A stretch of DNA of 64,000 nt from a virus: positions 1-64,000 of IMG/VR virus record IMGVR_UViG_3300050821_001527; one strand, given 5' to 3'. The notes under the pieces were generated by a model. It was not told the origin of the DNA, did no database searches, and saw nothing but the letters and a program-made list of their open reading frames with translations. Of the stretch, positions 35,118 to 44,899 are shown one piece after another (position 1 is the stretch's first letter; every line of letters begins with the position of its first letter). The position numbers were made by a program, and so were the translations under genes.

Positions 35118-36794
35118 ATGGACATTAAACAGAACGTGAAATACGCTCTTGAAGGGAAGTTCAAGGTTGATATTTACAATAAGGAAGGGAAGTTGATTGA
35201 ATCAACCGACTGGTTCAACAATTTCATCACTCCTACTGGGCTGTCCTACATCTACAAATACAATTTTGCCGACTGTTTCAGGTTTCTGTCCTTGGGTAAT
35301 GGAACCGCGCAAAACTCGGGCAATAAAGACGGAACCGGGCCGGGAACTACTGGCCTTTCTTCTCCAATCCCTTTCGTCCTCACAAATCTTGGATACGACA
35401 CGTCAATCACGGGATACCCCGGCGTCGTGAATCCGAATTCTTGGAGCGGGGCTTTGAGCCTGCAATATATCGGGCCTTGGGGCTACGCGGTTGGGGCCGG
35501 AATCACGGAAGAACTTACCGGCCCTCGTTTCTATCGAGCATGGAGAATTCCTTACTACCAGCAAGAGGGTTCGCCGACCTTGATTACTGGCGGGGACTTG
35601 CAAGTCCAAGAATTTTCTGTATTCCCTTCCAGCGGAGAAGACCCTACTGGCCGTTACGCTTTCAGCCGTGTCAGAAAACCAGTTACCATCCCAAACGGCA
35701 CCTATGCTTACGTCTCATACCAACTGGCCATCAATTTGACCAGCAATATCATCCAGCCGCTTACGGGTGGGACTTTCAATACGGGCAACGCCGATGTTTC
35801 CTTCGAGAGTTTGCAGGTAGGGGAATGGGCGAAACTAAGCGGAAACTACCGACAGGTGTATCATGGTTTGGCTTGGATTGATGCAAATGGTGCCTCTCTG
35901 GTTCCTCAATACGGGGCAATTATGGAGCCTTCCTGCACGGGTTTGCACGAAGCCAGATTCTACCTTTCCCCGGACAATGGGCAATTTGACGTTTCTACCA
36001 CCGGGGGGGCGCAGTCTGACGAATCCTCGGCTTATGCCGCCGATGGGCTTTATGGTTTCTCCCACCAAACTCCGGTTTGGAGAGGACAGGCCAATAACAC
36101 CTACGAGATTGATTACACTTTCACCAATACGATTGTCCCTACAGTATATAACAACACCATCCCGACTCTTACCGCCAAGACGTTAAAGGCCAACATCAGG
36201 ATGGGACACGTAGGAAACATTCAGGACGTGATACCGTTTGCAATATACGATTACGATGTTTCGCCAAGCTTGGCTAGAAACATGTCCCCTATCGTTGACC
36301 CTATTGACTACGAGTATCAGACATATTCCAATGCGACTCCGGGCGTGAATGCGGACGCTACAGGAATAAACCCGGCCTATCCAGCGCACGGAAACCAAGC
36401 CCTGATTTCGACCAGAGGTTTCAATTTACCAATCACGGGATACCCGACTACCGGACGCAGCCGTCAGTTGATAAGAAGGCATTCATTCATGCCAGCCCAA
36501 TCGCTAGGAAAAAACACTAGATTTGGCTCTCTGGTTTATGCTTTCGTAGCCAACGGGAATTTCACGAATGACTTTTTCCCGACTCTCGACTGTCTATTCT
36601 ACGACTCTTCCGGTCAATATCTCATGTCTCACTATCGAGAGATTACGGGCTTATACTTCACCAACAGGGGCAGCGGAATCGTGGACGCCGCCACATATAC
36701 TGTTCCAGCGTTGAGTTTACCGTTCACACACAGGACATTTCAAGGGCCGGGAACCGGCGACCTGTATGGACACCCTGCGGAGCTAGGAGGCTAA
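35118..36794 (+). CDS. Virion structural protein, paralogue 1 (558 aa)
   Basis: Large beta-rich protein. The N-terminus (FKVDIYNKEGKLIESTDWFN, then FADCFRFLSLGNGT) matches the start of the protein at 38514 (YRIKVFGSGDVLKSDTDFID, FADTFRYLNLGTST), so the two are paralogues. Both also share ALxEPS and Y/F-S-HQ-type segments in mid-protein. Probably fibre or appendage subunits. Confidence 0.65.
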   Translation: MDIKQNVKYALEGKFKVDIYNKEGKLIESTDWFNNFITPTGLSYIYKYNFADCFRFLSLGNGTAQNSGNKDGTGPGTTGLSSPIPFVLTNLGYDTSITGYPGVVNPNSWSGALSLQYIGPWGYAVGAGITEELTGPRFYRAWRIPYYQQEGSPTLITGGDLQVQEFSVFPSSGEDPTGRYAFSRVRKPVTIPNGTYAYVSYQLAINLTSNIIQPLTGGTFNTGNADVSFESLQVGEWAKLSGNYRQVYHGLAWIDANGASLVPQYGAIMEPSCTGLHEARFYLSPDNGQFDVSTTGGAQSDESSAYAADGLYGFSHQTPVWRGQANNTYEIDYTFTNTIVPTVYNNTIPTLTAKTLKANIRMGHVGNIQDVIPFAIYDYDVSPSLARNMSPIVDPIDYEYQTYSNATPGVNADATGINPAYPAHGNQALISTRGFNLPITGYPTTGRSRQLIRRHSFMPAQSLGKNTRFGSLVYAFVANGNFTNDFFPTLDCLFYDSSGQYLMSHYREITGLYFTNRGSGIVDAATYTVPALSLPFTHRTFQGPGTGDLYGHPAELGG

Positions 36795-36795
36795 C

Positions 36796-37422
36796 ATGTA
36801 TTATTACGCTTCTGAACTAACAGGATTTGCAATGCCGGGTGTATCGTTGAACGCCAACGACGCGCTTGGGCAAACTGGAAGCTTGCCGTCGCTTACCAAT
36901 TCCGGGGTGGGAGAAATCTATGGAATCTTCATCAGCACGGGGTTCCCGTCCATTGGATTGATTCCTCATATCCCAAGCGGGGTAAAGCCTTCCGTTTCGG
37001 CCAATGTTTACTACCCACAGGTTCCGCCATTTGAAACTGGGGCAGTTGCTCTCTACTTTTTTATCATGGGGATTACCGGGCTTCCTTCTTGGTTGGCTCC
37101 GGGCGGATATGCCGACCTGACTCATCCGTTACTTTCGGGAACTGGAAACACCAGTTTGAACTGTGAAGTCCTAACGAACGGGCAAGTCAAATATGCCGGG
37201 ACAAGCGGCTACTTGCGCCCAAGCGGATATTTGCTCCATAAGGAAGTTTACGCCCTCCTGCCGAATTATGCCCTGCCCGACATTGGGATTACTGGGGCTA
37301 CCGGGGTCAATTATCCAACTAGCGTAGGTGGAGTATATCCTGCTATGTTGCAGGACAACATCCTGAGTATCAATGTCGAAATGACATGGTGGGCCGATTC
37401 GGGTGACGCCATCAACTGTTAA
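36796..37422 (+). CDS. Virion structural protein, small paralogue 1 (208 aa)
   Basis: Beta-rich. It shares with the next protein the opening (GFAMPGVSLNANDALGQTG versus GIPFSGVPLNPDITGS), a mid segment VYYPQVPPFETG versus VYWPAPCPFGQK and the ending YPAMxxxxxxxxVxMTWxAD(S/C)xDAxNC. Starts 1 nt after the previous stop. Likely a partner of the 558-aa protein. Confidence 0.6.
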   Translation: MYYYASELTGFAMPGVSLNANDALGQTGSLPSLTNSGVGEIYGIFISTGFPSIGLIPHIPSGVKPSVSANVYYPQVPPFETGAVALYFFIMGITGLPSWLAPGGYADLTHPLLSGTGNTSLNCEVLTNGQVKYAGTSGYLRPSGYLLHKEVYALLPNYALPDIGITGATGVNYPTSVGGVYPAMLQDNILSINVEMTWWADSGDAINC

Positions 37423-37431
37423 AATGCAAAA

Positions 37432-38514
37432 ATGCCTATTTACAATGAGCCTGTCGGAATCCCGTTCTCAGGTGTCCCGTTAAATCCAGACATAACGGGT
37501 TCGTTGGATACTGGCGTTTACCCGCACGGCTTCGGACAAGTTTTTGGAATCTACTGGAATCAAATAGCCTATCCTTCCGTCGCCTTGGCGAAGCACTCCC
37601 TTGATAGTCTGTCCCCACCCGGAGAAAGCGGGGATGTTTATTGGCCAGCCCCGTGTCCATTTGGGCAAAAAGTCATTCTTGGATTCAATCAAATTGAATA
37701 CTACGACCCTGTATTGGGTGTGTATCTCTACGATGAGTCGGGGGTGTTGAGGCAGAATAACCAACCAGTCGTTGACTTCAATTTCTCCTCAATCTTGCCC
37801 ATGCCGTCTGTAACCGGGCAAACACTGGGTTCAAACAACGGGTATTTTCTAACTACAGCTAGAGTCGGGAGAACCGGGGACGGAAGCTGGTCTAACTTCG
37901 CCTCTTTATCCATAGCCTCACCCAACTTCACGGGATATATCGCTTACAAAAGTGGAACGGGGATGCAGGCATTTGATGGCGGCGGGAACTTTGGAGATTA
38001 TACTGACAGCGGGGTGCTGAAAATCAAAATTGAGAACTCAACCCTCTACTTCAAGCCATTTACCCCCATGCTTTACCATGACGAAGTTCCACATGGAACA
38101 GGACTTGTCCCTTGTTGGAGGGTGACCGGACTTTTCGAGACATTGGCCGATATGACGGGAGATTTCAACAGAAGAATCTCTTTTACCCAACCGGGGAATC
38201 AATATTGTGTTTTCTTTTCCGGTTACGATGGCTCAACGCCTTTGTTTATAACCTACTTAAATGGAGGGTCTGGAATCGGGTATTTCAATGCCCAGCCCGT
38301 GATTCCGGCGTTCCAGCCACCCGAAGCCGTCCTTTTACACGTTGAAAACTCGGGGCTTTTGCCCAACTATGGACAGCCGACAAGCGATACTTTTCCTGAA
38401 TACGCGATTGTCAGGGGCGGATATTATCCAGCCATGCCGGTGTCGGTTGGTGTAAATATTTACATGACGATGGCGTGGGAAGCGGATTGCAGCGATGCGG
38501 AGAATTGCAGATAA
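37432..38514 (+). CDS. Virion structural protein, small paralogue 2 (360 aa)
   Basis: Paralogue of the 208-aa protein at 36796 with about 150 extra residues in the middle (including GNNGYFLTTARVGRTGDGSW), perhaps an inserted receptor-binding domain. Ends WEADCSDAENCR. Overlaps the next gene by 1 nt. Confidence 0.6.
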   Translation: MPIYNEPVGIPFSGVPLNPDITGSLDTGVYPHGFGQVFGIYWNQIAYPSVALAKHSLDSLSPPGESGDVYWPAPCPFGQKVILGFNQIEYYDPVLGVYLYDESGVLRQNNQPVVDFNFSSILPMPSVTGQTLGSNNGYFLTTARVGRTGDGSWSNFASLSIASPNFTGYIAYKSGTGMQAFDGGGNFGDYTDSGVLKIKIENSTLYFKPFTPMLYHDEVPHGTGLVPCWRVTGLFETLADMTGDFNRRISFTQPGNQYCVFFSGYDGSTPLFITYLNGGSGIGYFNAQPVIPAFQPPEAVLLHVENSGLLPNYGQPTSDTFPEYAIVRGGYYPAMPVSVGVNIYMTMAWEADCSDAENCR

Positions 38515-40088
38515 TGATTACAAAGGCTAAACTTAACCTCAAGGGCCAATACAGGATAAAGGTCTTCGGTTCCGGGGACGTTCTGAAGTCGGATACAGAT
38601 TTCATTGATAATCTGATTACCGATTCGGGAATCCTGTTCCCATTCGACATGGCCTTCGCTGACACGTTTCGTTATCTCAATCTCGGAACAAGCACGACCC
38701 CGCCCTCCAATAGCGACACGGGGGTTTTCAGCCCTATTTCAGAATATTCGTATTTGGGAGCTTACGCAGCAGTTACAGCCGGAATATCCAATCCAGCAAG
38801 CCCAATGCAGATTCCCGATGACGCCTCTTATTCGCCCGAAGGCTGTGGAACTACATACCAGTTTGACTCAATTTCTCTATTCAGGACGTGGAGGGTTCCG
38901 TCCGGCGTTGGTTCGGCTACCGATGGAAATATCATTACCGAGTTTGCGGTTTCCCCCTCTGCTCCAATCGAGCTTGGAATCGCTACTTCTGGATATGCCG
39001 ATACCATTCCTTTTACCGTAAAGCCAGAGCATTCTTTGGCGTTTTCGAGAACTACTGGCAGAGTCGTATTGGACGCGGGAGACTATGCTTTGGTGACTTA
39101 CCGACTCAACGTGTATCCTTCCACCGGAGCGGCCCCTATCAGCGTCAACTTGAATACTGCTGGATTCGACCACGGGGCTTCCGATACATGCACGGGATGG
39201 TTGGGTCAGTTGACGGGGGTTCAGGGCATCGTTCATGCCGGAATCAAGGTTATCTCTGGCCCAATTCCGGTGGACACATCAACAGAACTTTCCACTCATT
39301 TTGTTCCACAAAGCCCTCATTACGGAAACAATTACTTCGGGGTGAGTTATACTCCCAGAGTTGGGGCATTGCTTGAGCCTTCCCATTCGACTTTGAATGA
39401 TGCTTTTGACTATGTTGCGTATTCGTCGAACGACCTTACTCAATTTGTGGCCACTCCCAGCGGCGGGCATATTGACCCGGCTATTCAAAGCCGTTTCTTT
39501 CCGTTTAACCCTGCTGGAATTAAGACAAGTGGAATTTGCGGGTATATCTACAACGTCCTTGGTCAATCGTCGCCAGTTCTCCCGAATAATATCCGCATAG
39601 GGTCTTCGCCCTCGGTTGTAGGGTATTCGGTTGCCCCAAACCAGTCCACGGATTTCCCTTCTTCTACCGACATTACGGTTGCGGCGAGTCCGGTGCCTTC
39701 TACCACAAACATTTTCAATGCTTCTCTGAACTTCGGCGTTGTCAATCGAGTTTATGGCTCGGATACTCAGTCACGCGCCCTGAATTTCACTTGGCTGGCC
39801 GGGGTTACAATTCCGGGCAGTCCAGATTTCATATCCTCCGTGGTAATTGCCCATCCAGACATTTACCCGCCTTCTCCAAGTCCGTCAGTCAGGAATACCC
39901 CGGCTACATTGTTCCCAGTGTTTGAAATGATGCTGAACACTATTGACGGAAGATGTATTCCTCCGTTGGTCGTAGATGGTTCCGCTACGGGATTCAATCA
40001 GTGGGCCGACGATACGGCGATAAAGCTGTTCTTCGATGGGACGCACAACTTGGGTCTAAGCTTTAACATAAGCTGGTCGAGGGTTTAA
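38514..40088 (+). CDS. Virion structural protein, paralogue 2 (524 aa)
   Basis: The ATG at 38514 (TAATG with the previous stop) is preferred over the in-frame one at 38475, which lies inside the previous gene and would add 13 residues. Paralogue of the 558-aa protein at 35118, with matching N-terminal and mid-protein segments. With 36796 and 37432 it forms a large-small-small-large set, consistent with duplication of a two-gene fibre module. Confidence 0.65.
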   Translation: MITKAKLNLKGQYRIKVFGSGDVLKSDTDFIDNLITDSGILFPFDMAFADTFRYLNLGTSTTPPSNSDTGVFSPISEYSYLGAYAAVTAGISNPASPMQIPDDASYSPEGCGTTYQFDSISLFRTWRVPSGVGSATDGNIITEFAVSPSAPIELGIATSGYADTIPFTVKPEHSLAFSRTTGRVVLDAGDYALVTYRLNVYPSTGAAPISVNLNTAGFDHGASDTCTGWLGQLTGVQGIVHAGIKVISGPIPVDTSTELSTHFVPQSPHYGNNYFGVSYTPRVGALLEPSHSTLNDAFDYVAYSSNDLTQFVATPSGGHIDPAIQSRFFPFNPAGIKTSGICGYIYNVLGQSSPVLPNNIRIGSSPSVVGYSVAPNQSTDFPSSTDITVAASPVPSTTNIFNASLNFGVVNRVYGSDTQSRALNFTWLAGVTIPGSPDFISSVVIAHPDIYPPSPSPSVRNTPATLFPVFEMMLNTIDGRCIPPLVVDGSATGFNQWADDTAIKLFFDGTHNLGLSFNISWSRV

Positions 40089-40096
40089 GTGTAATT
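40089..40096 (+). promoter_or_regulatory. Late-type promoter motif GTGTAATT
   Basis: Overlaps the end of the preceding gene; 6 nt to the ATG at 40103. Confidence 0.55.
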
Positions 40097-40102
40097 CATA
40101 GT

Positions 40103-40654
40103 ATGCAGACCGTCGCTGATACCATCAAAAAAGCCCTAGAAACGAAAGCCGATGAACAGGTTTACGTGGATGGCATTGGTGGCAAGACAACCAAGAAGCC
40201 TGATACCAAATGGCGTAGTTTGGATTGGGTTAAGGAATTTCCGGGCATGGCCCCAAAAACCACGGAATCCAAACCCAAGAATGTCGAGAAGAAATTCGCA
40301 GAAAAGCAGAAAGAGCAGAGCGTTCAGACCCCTCAAAAGCCGGGGGGCGGTATGCCGGTGGCTACAGCGGAACCGGAACATTACGTGGATTTAACCAAGT
40401 ATGGCAACTCCGACTTCTACATTGATGAATACCCCGGTTTAGGCGGGTTTGCGAAAGCGGAAGAAATCACGCACTACGATGGACTCTACCAAGACGAGGC
40501 TACTAAACAGACCAAGCCAAAAAATGTCCCCAAAAAGTTCAAGTATAAGCTGGGAGAGCGTAAGAATTACACAAATCAATACCGTGTCCTGATTGAAGCT
40601 CCAATGAAGCTTTACAAGGATTTTATGGTCGCAAAAGCAGTAGTTACCGTGTAA
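40103..40654 (+). CDS. Hypothetical head-region protein (183 aa)
   Basis: Not recognised. Lys/Pro/Gln-rich and probably partly disordered. Two similar short segments, SKPKNVEKKFAEK and TKPKNVPKKFKYK, flank an aspartate/tyrosine-rich centre (YGNSDFYIDEYPGLGG). Position directly before the prohead protease suggests a head morphogenesis or internal head protein. Confidence 0.6.
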   Translation: MQTVADTIKKALETKADEQVYVDGIGGKTTKKPDTKWRSLDWVKEFPGMAPKTTESKPKNVEKKFAEKQKEQSVQTPQKPGGGMPVATAEPEHYVDLTKYGNSDFYIDEYPGLGGFAKAEEITHYDGLYQDEATKQTKPKNVPKKFKYKLGERKNYTNQYRVLIEAPMKLYKDFMVAKAVVTV

Positions 40655-40667
40655 TAGATGGGGAGAT

Positions 40668-42329
40668 ATGGAATTTAAGTTCAAAACGTGCTTTAGCTCG
40701 ACAGTAAAACCACTTGTCACCGAAGAAAGGGATAAATACCTTTCGCTCGCAAGCATTTCCAATCTTAGCTCCTTCATCCCGAACATTGATACGGCCAGAA
40801 ACATTGATTTATTGCCAGCCGCCTTCAATGCCTGCGTAATCAACCGAGTCAATCTAAACGGGGACATCGTTGATACCGCTACAGCGATGGACATGGCCGA
40901 CTATTTCATCAACAAGCCGATTGACGTAGAGCATAACAGGCAGCACCTTATCGGCGTTATTTTGACGGTTGGATTCAGCAAATTTGGAACGGACGAACCG
41001 CTTTCCCGCGCAGAAGCCAGCCAGATGACTACTCCGTTCAACCTTACTTTGGGGTGCGTATTCTGGAAGGTCGTAAACCCTGAATTGACTGACAGGATTG
41101 AGGAATCCAATGACCCATCAAGCCCGTATTACTTGACTGTTTCTGCAAGTTGGGAACTTGGTTTTAGTGAATTTGATGTAGCCGTAGCTTCTGCGGGTGG
41201 TAAGAATTTGGAAGACTGCGCGATTGTTTCCGACGCTAAATCCATCTCCGTGATTGAGAAGTATCTCAAGTGTAATGGTGGGACAGGCAAGCTCCAAGAC
41301 GGAAAACTTATATATCGTAAAGTGGTTGGGCAGGTTGTTCCTTTGGGTGTTGGTATTACTGGAAACCCAGCCGCAGATGTTGTAGGAATCGCTGTAAATA
41401 CGGCCACTCCATCGAAGGATATTACCATTTGTGATTCTGCGGAATCGCACGGGCACAGCATAGATAAATGCAGTTGCGGTAAAATCATTCGTCAATGCAG
41501 ATGTTCTTTCGCTGGCAAGCCAGTCAACGTTATTGAAAACGGTTGTAAAGATTGCCAAGAAAGTTCAAAAAAGATTTCACAATCATCGAATTTGGTTGTA
41601 AATACAGATAGCAAGAAACTTATGAAGCTCAATTCTCTGTCAGACATTAACGAAACGAACTGGAAGGAGCTTACTGCTTCTGTCGTTACCGAGTTCGTCG
41701 CTCAGGAAATGAAGAAGGCGAACGAGCAATTCATTGCTGACAAGAACAAGGATGCGGAAAACTTGAAGGCGTCCCAAGCGGCACAAAAGCAGCTTGAAGC
41801 CGACCACGCAACCATGAAGGCTTCTCTGGAACTCGTTCAGACCGAACTCGGAACTCTCAAGACTGAGAAGACCGAAAGGGAAAAGGTTGACAAGTTCAAT
41901 CACCGCATGAGCGACATCCACGCGTCTTACACTCTGTCGGATGACGTTTCCAAGGTTATCGCCTCCCAAATCAAGGACTTGGGCACAGCCGACGAAGCTT
42001 TCGCAAAGTATAAGGAAAGCATGGCCGTTTTCTTGACCCCGTTCAAGAAGAAGACCGAGGCTGAAATCGCCGCCGAAGCTAAGGCTTCCGCCGATGCCAA
42101 AATCGCCTTGGAAGCTAAGGCCACAGCCGATGCCGCAACTGCCGAAGCGAAGAAACTTTCCGAAGCCCAAGCTCAAAAGGTCATTGATGACGCAATCGAG
42201 AAGGGCAAGAAGGACAAGGGCGGTCTGCCGAACACAGCAGCAGGGCAGAAGCCGACTCTGATTGAGAAATACGCCGTAGCGTTCTCTCTCGAAGAAGGAT
42301 TTGAATTCCGCAACACCAGCAGGAGATAA
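40668..42329 (+). CDS. Prohead protease fused to scaffold (553 aa)
   Basis: The N-terminal ~190 residues look like a prohead maturation protease: PIDVEHNRQHLIGVI carries the likely catalytic His, and YYLTVSASWELGFSEFDV the likely Ser. A Cys/His-rich linker follows (residues about 245-300: HGHSIDKCSCGKIIRQCRCS, GCKDCQ). The C-terminal ~210 residues form a long charged coiled coil with Ala/Lys/Glu repeats (EIAAEAKASADAKIALEAKA), as in scaffolding proteins. Protease-scaffold fusions are known in other phages; the Cys cluster is unusual. GGGGAG 5 nt upstream serves as ribosome binding site. Confidence 0.7.
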   Translation: MEFKFKTCFSSTVKPLVTEERDKYLSLASISNLSSFIPNIDTARNIDLLPAAFNACVINRVNLNGDIVDTATAMDMADYFINKPIDVEHNRQHLIGVILTVGFSKFGTDEPLSRAEASQMTTPFNLTLGCVFWKVVNPELTDRIEESNDPSSPYYLTVSASWELGFSEFDVAVASAGGKNLEDCAIVSDAKSISVIEKYLKCNGGTGKLQDGKLIYRKVVGQVVPLGVGITGNPAADVVGIAVNTATPSKDITICDSAESHGHSIDKCSCGKIIRQCRCSFAGKPVNVIENGCKDCQESSKKISQSSNLVVNTDSKKLMKLNSLSDINETNWKELTASVVTEFVAQEMKKANEQFIADKNKDAENLKASQAAQKQLEADHATMKASLELVQTELGTLKTEKTEREKVDKFNHRMSDIHASYTLSDDVSKVIASQIKDLGTADEAFAKYKESMAVFLTPFKKKTEAEIAAEAKASADAKIALEAKATADAATAEAKKLSEAQAQKVIDDAIEKGKKDKGGLPNTAAGQKPTLIEKYAVAFSLEEGFEFRNTSRR

Positions 42330-42337
42330 ATAAATTT

Positions 42338-42916
42338 ATGTCACAGAAACTACTACAACTCAGAACTTACGACGAACGCGACGTTATCAACGTCTATGCT
42401 CTGTCCGGCTATGTAGCCGACACTACCACTGTCATCTACAGGGGGCTGGTAGTCAAGGTCGCCGGAAACGGCTGGATGGCCGACGCTCAGAACCCAATCG
42501 AATTCCTCGGTGGGCCAAGCGCGTTCCAGCCAAGCAACGTTGTCTCGCAGCGTTACGGTGTGGGGCCGAAGATGGTTCCGACCAACGCGGGCGATGTCGC
42601 CCTCGGTATGACGCTTTACGATATTCGTGAAACCGACGAAAACGGCGAACTCTTGAAGTTCCGCCCGCGCAAGGCTGCTGAAATGGAAGCCTGCATCAGC
42701 GGTCAAGCTGTTCCGGTTGTTCGCAAGGGTATGTTCCATATCTCCGGTCTGACGACTGGAAATGGTATCACCGGCGCGATTACGGCTGGTTCCCAGCTTT
42801 ATGTCGGAGCGAACGGAACTTTGAGTTCCCTCGCCTCTGGTGCTGCGGTTGGTATCGCTCTGGGAAGCACTGATTCCCACGGTGGAACCATCGTGTATTT
42901 CGATGTTGGTGTCTAA
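42338..42916 (+). CDS. Head decoration-like protein (192 aa)
   Basis: Beta-rich, with a C-terminal half typical of capsid decoration proteins (ITAGSQLYVGANGTLSSLAS, then GIALGSTDSHGGTIVYFDVG). Lies between protease-scaffold and major capsid protein, the standard place for a decoration or stabilising protein. Confidence 0.65.
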   Translation: MSQKLLQLRTYDERDVINVYALSGYVADTTTVIYRGLVVKVAGNGWMADAQNPIEFLGGPSAFQPSNVVSQRYGVGPKMVPTNAGDVALGMTLYDIRETDENGELLKFRPRKAAEMEACISGQAVPVVRKGMFHISGLTTGNGITGAITAGSQLYVGANGTLSSLASGAAVGIALGSTDSHGGTIVYFDVGV

Positions 42917-42949
42917 TACGGTCACTAAATCACACAAGGACAAAAATTT

Positions 42950-44092
42950 ATGTCATTCATCAAACTAAAAGAAACGCCGGAACAAATCGAGCTTATCAAG
43001 GCTATGGGGTCTAAGAACCTCGGCATCTCCCGCGAGGCCACGGAAGCGGTTGCCGCGTTCCTTGGGCCTGTCATTAAGAAGGTCTTGATGACCCTCGGCA
43101 CGTCTTCGGCCATTTACCGCGATGCGGAATTCGACGAAGATTCTGACCCGTCCCTGCCACTCGACTTGTTCTATGATGCTGCCGAAGGCTACATCACGAC
43201 TTGGGCGCAGTCTCAGGCCGGTGGTCTTCCGACCAGCCAAGTCAACGGTGTCGCTGAACTGAAGTTCCAGACCTATCGCCTCGACAGCGCGGTCAGCTTC
43301 AACAAGCGTTACGCCCGCAAGAACCGCCTCGACGTTGTTTCCAAGGCTATCGAACGCTTGGTCAACGAAGTGCTTATCAAGCAGGAACGCAATGCGTGGT
43401 CTGTCATCTTGATGGCTCTCGCGCAAGCGTCCACGACTGTTCCGACTGGAAGCTCCAACACCCTGTCGCACACCATCGCGTCCGCGACTGGTGGGACATT
43501 CCTGTTGCAAGACTTGAACAAGCTGTTCACTCGCATCAAGAGAATCAACGAATCCTACGCGGCTATGACGCCGACGAGCGTGTTCTCCAACGGCCCGACG
43601 GACTTGTATGTCTCGCCGGAAATCAAGGAGCAAATCCGCGCCTTCGCCTTCAACCCTATCCGCACGGATGCGGCTGCGACGAACTCCAACTCCCAGTTCC
43701 TCACGGACAGTCAGCGTGAAGAAATCTGGCGCAACGGTGGTATGCAGTCCATCTTCGGTGTCGTTATCAACGAACTCGTCGAATTGGGCTTGAGCCAGAA
43801 GTATAACACTCTGTTCGACCAGTTCACTGGTGGTCAGTCCGTCGCCGGTCACAGCACTGGCGCTTGGGCTGGAACCGCCTCCGACCAGATTGCGATTGCG
43901 ATTGACAACTCCCGTGGGTCGTTCATTCGCCCAGTCTCTCGTCAGGCTGAATCCGGTGGAACGTTCTCCGTCCTCCCTGACGGTCAGTGGGATGGATACG
44001 GTGCCCGCGTCGAGAAGGTCGGCTTCTACGGCTTCGTCGAAGAAGGTCGCCTCTGTATTGATGCCCGTGCAATCACCGGTATCGTAGTCTAA
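42950..44092 (+). CDS. Major capsid protein (380 aa)
   Basis: Main head subunit, presumably of HK97 fold. Size, position after protease and decoration genes, and sequence character fit (FNKRYARKNRLDVVSKAIER, VLIKQERNAWSVILMALAQA, then a beta-rich end with GFYGFVEEGRLCIDARAI). AAGGA 10 nt upstream acts as ribosome binding site, and a strong terminator follows, as expected for a highly expressed gene. Codon use is biased to C-ending codons compared with neighbours. Confidence 0.8.
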   Translation: MSFIKLKETPEQIELIKAMGSKNLGISREATEAVAAFLGPVIKKVLMTLGTSSAIYRDAEFDEDSDPSLPLDLFYDAAEGYITTWAQSQAGGLPTSQVNGVAELKFQTYRLDSAVSFNKRYARKNRLDVVSKAIERLVNEVLIKQERNAWSVILMALAQASTTVPTGSSNTLSHTIASATGGTFLLQDLNKLFTRIKRINESYAAMTPTSVFSNGPTDLYVSPEIKEQIRAFAFNPIRTDAAATNSNSQFLTDSQREEIWRNGGMQSIFGVVINELVELGLSQKYNTLFDQFTGGQSVAGHSTGAWAGTASDQIAIAIDNSRGSFIRPVSRQAESGGTFSVLPDGQWDGYGARVEKVGFYGFVEEGRLCIDARAITGIVV

Positions 44093-44114
44093 CTCATAAC
44101 CCCAAGTTTCAGAA

Positions 44115-44149
44115 AGAGGGGCGGGATTTCCCGCCTCTCTTTTTTTTTT
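44115..44149 (+). terminator. Intrinsic terminator after the capsid gene
   Basis: AGAGGGGCGGGA pairs with TCCCGCCTCT (2-nt bulge), followed by a run of ten T. Confidence 0.9.
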
Positions 44150-44178
44150 GTTTTGGAGAGGGTTTTATTACAATAAAT

Positions 44179-44526
44179 ATGGCCGCTAAAAAGAAACTAT
44201 CAGAATTGAAGCAGACGGACGGAAAAGTCGAAACCTTCCGCCCAACGACCCTCGAACAAGTTTGGGGAGAGTCGGGCAGAAGCAAATACGGAACCGACAG
44301 TCTGGAAGAATACGAATCCACCCTCAAGGGGATGAACAAGTCCGACTTACACGCCCATGCCCGCAAGCTGGGATTCCGCCCGGACGACAACTACGACCTT
44401 CTCCGACGCAAGTTGAAGCAGGAGTTTATTACCCACACGAATGGCTTCAAGGCTCCTCTGGCCCCACCGAAGCCACCGACCAAGATTTCCCCTGCTGTTG
44501 CCAAAATCCTCGCCGAAGGGCGATAA
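44179..44526 (+). CDS. SAP-like domain protein (115 aa)
   Basis: The centre (LKGMNKSDLHAHARKLGFRP, then NYDLLRRKLKQEF) resembles the two-helix SAP DNA-binding motif. Flanks are Lys/Pro-rich. Lies between capsid and connector genes; possibly a head-associated DNA-binding or head-closure protein. TACAAT sits a few nt before the ATG. Confidence 0.6.
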   Translation: MAAKKKLSELKQTDGKVETFRPTTLEQVWGESGRSKYGTDSLEEYESTLKGMNKSDLHAHARKLGFRPDDNYDLLRRKLKQEFITHTNGFKAPLAPPKPPTKISPAVAKILAEGR

Positions 44527-44549
44527 GCCCATCTCCTTTTAGGAGAATA

Positions 44550-44558
44550 GTGTAATAT
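44550..44558 (+). promoter_or_regulatory. Late-type promoter motif GTGTAATAT
   Basis: 5 nt before the ATG at 44564. Confidence 0.6.
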
Positions 44559-44563
44559 CATGT

Positions 44564-44899
44564 ATGGCTAACCGATATGATATTTGCATTGAACAAGGGT
44601 CGAACCTCAGTTTCCAAATCACCGTTGCTGACGCGACAGGTGCCCCTCTAAATCTTTCCGGTTACGCCGCATCCGGTCAAATTCGATATGGATATGGATG
44701 CACTGGAATGCTTGTTGCTTTAACCGTGGGAGTTGATAGCTCCTACGTCAGCGGACTTTTGAACGTCTCTCTGACCCCGGAACAGACTTCTGCGCTGCCG
44801 GTCACAAAAGCGGTTTACGATATTGAAGTGTCGCAAGGAGACTCTACCTTCAAGGCGGTCAAAGGATACGCAGAAATCTATCCCGAGGTAACGCAATAA
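44564..44899 (+). CDS. Small Ig-like/baseplate-type virion protein (111 aa)
   Basis: The pattern IEQGSNLSFQITVADATGAP, LNLSGYAASGQIR and ending FKAVKGYAEIYPEVTQ resembles small beta-sandwich phage structural domains (for example N-terminal domains of baseplate upper proteins). Overlaps the next gene by 1 nt (TAATG), so the two probably form one appendage. Confidence 0.6.
   Translation: MANRYDICIEQGSNLSFQITVADATGAPLNLSGYAASGQIRYGYGCTGMLVALTVGVDSSYVSGLLNVSLTPEQTSALPVTKAVYDIEVSQGDSTFKAVKGYAEIYPEVTQ

Noticed and set aside
42965-43852. 295-codon frame opposite the major capsid gene
   Set aside because: Antisense of a strongly codon-biased capsid gene; Arg/Glu/Val-rich composition is that of a shadow frame.
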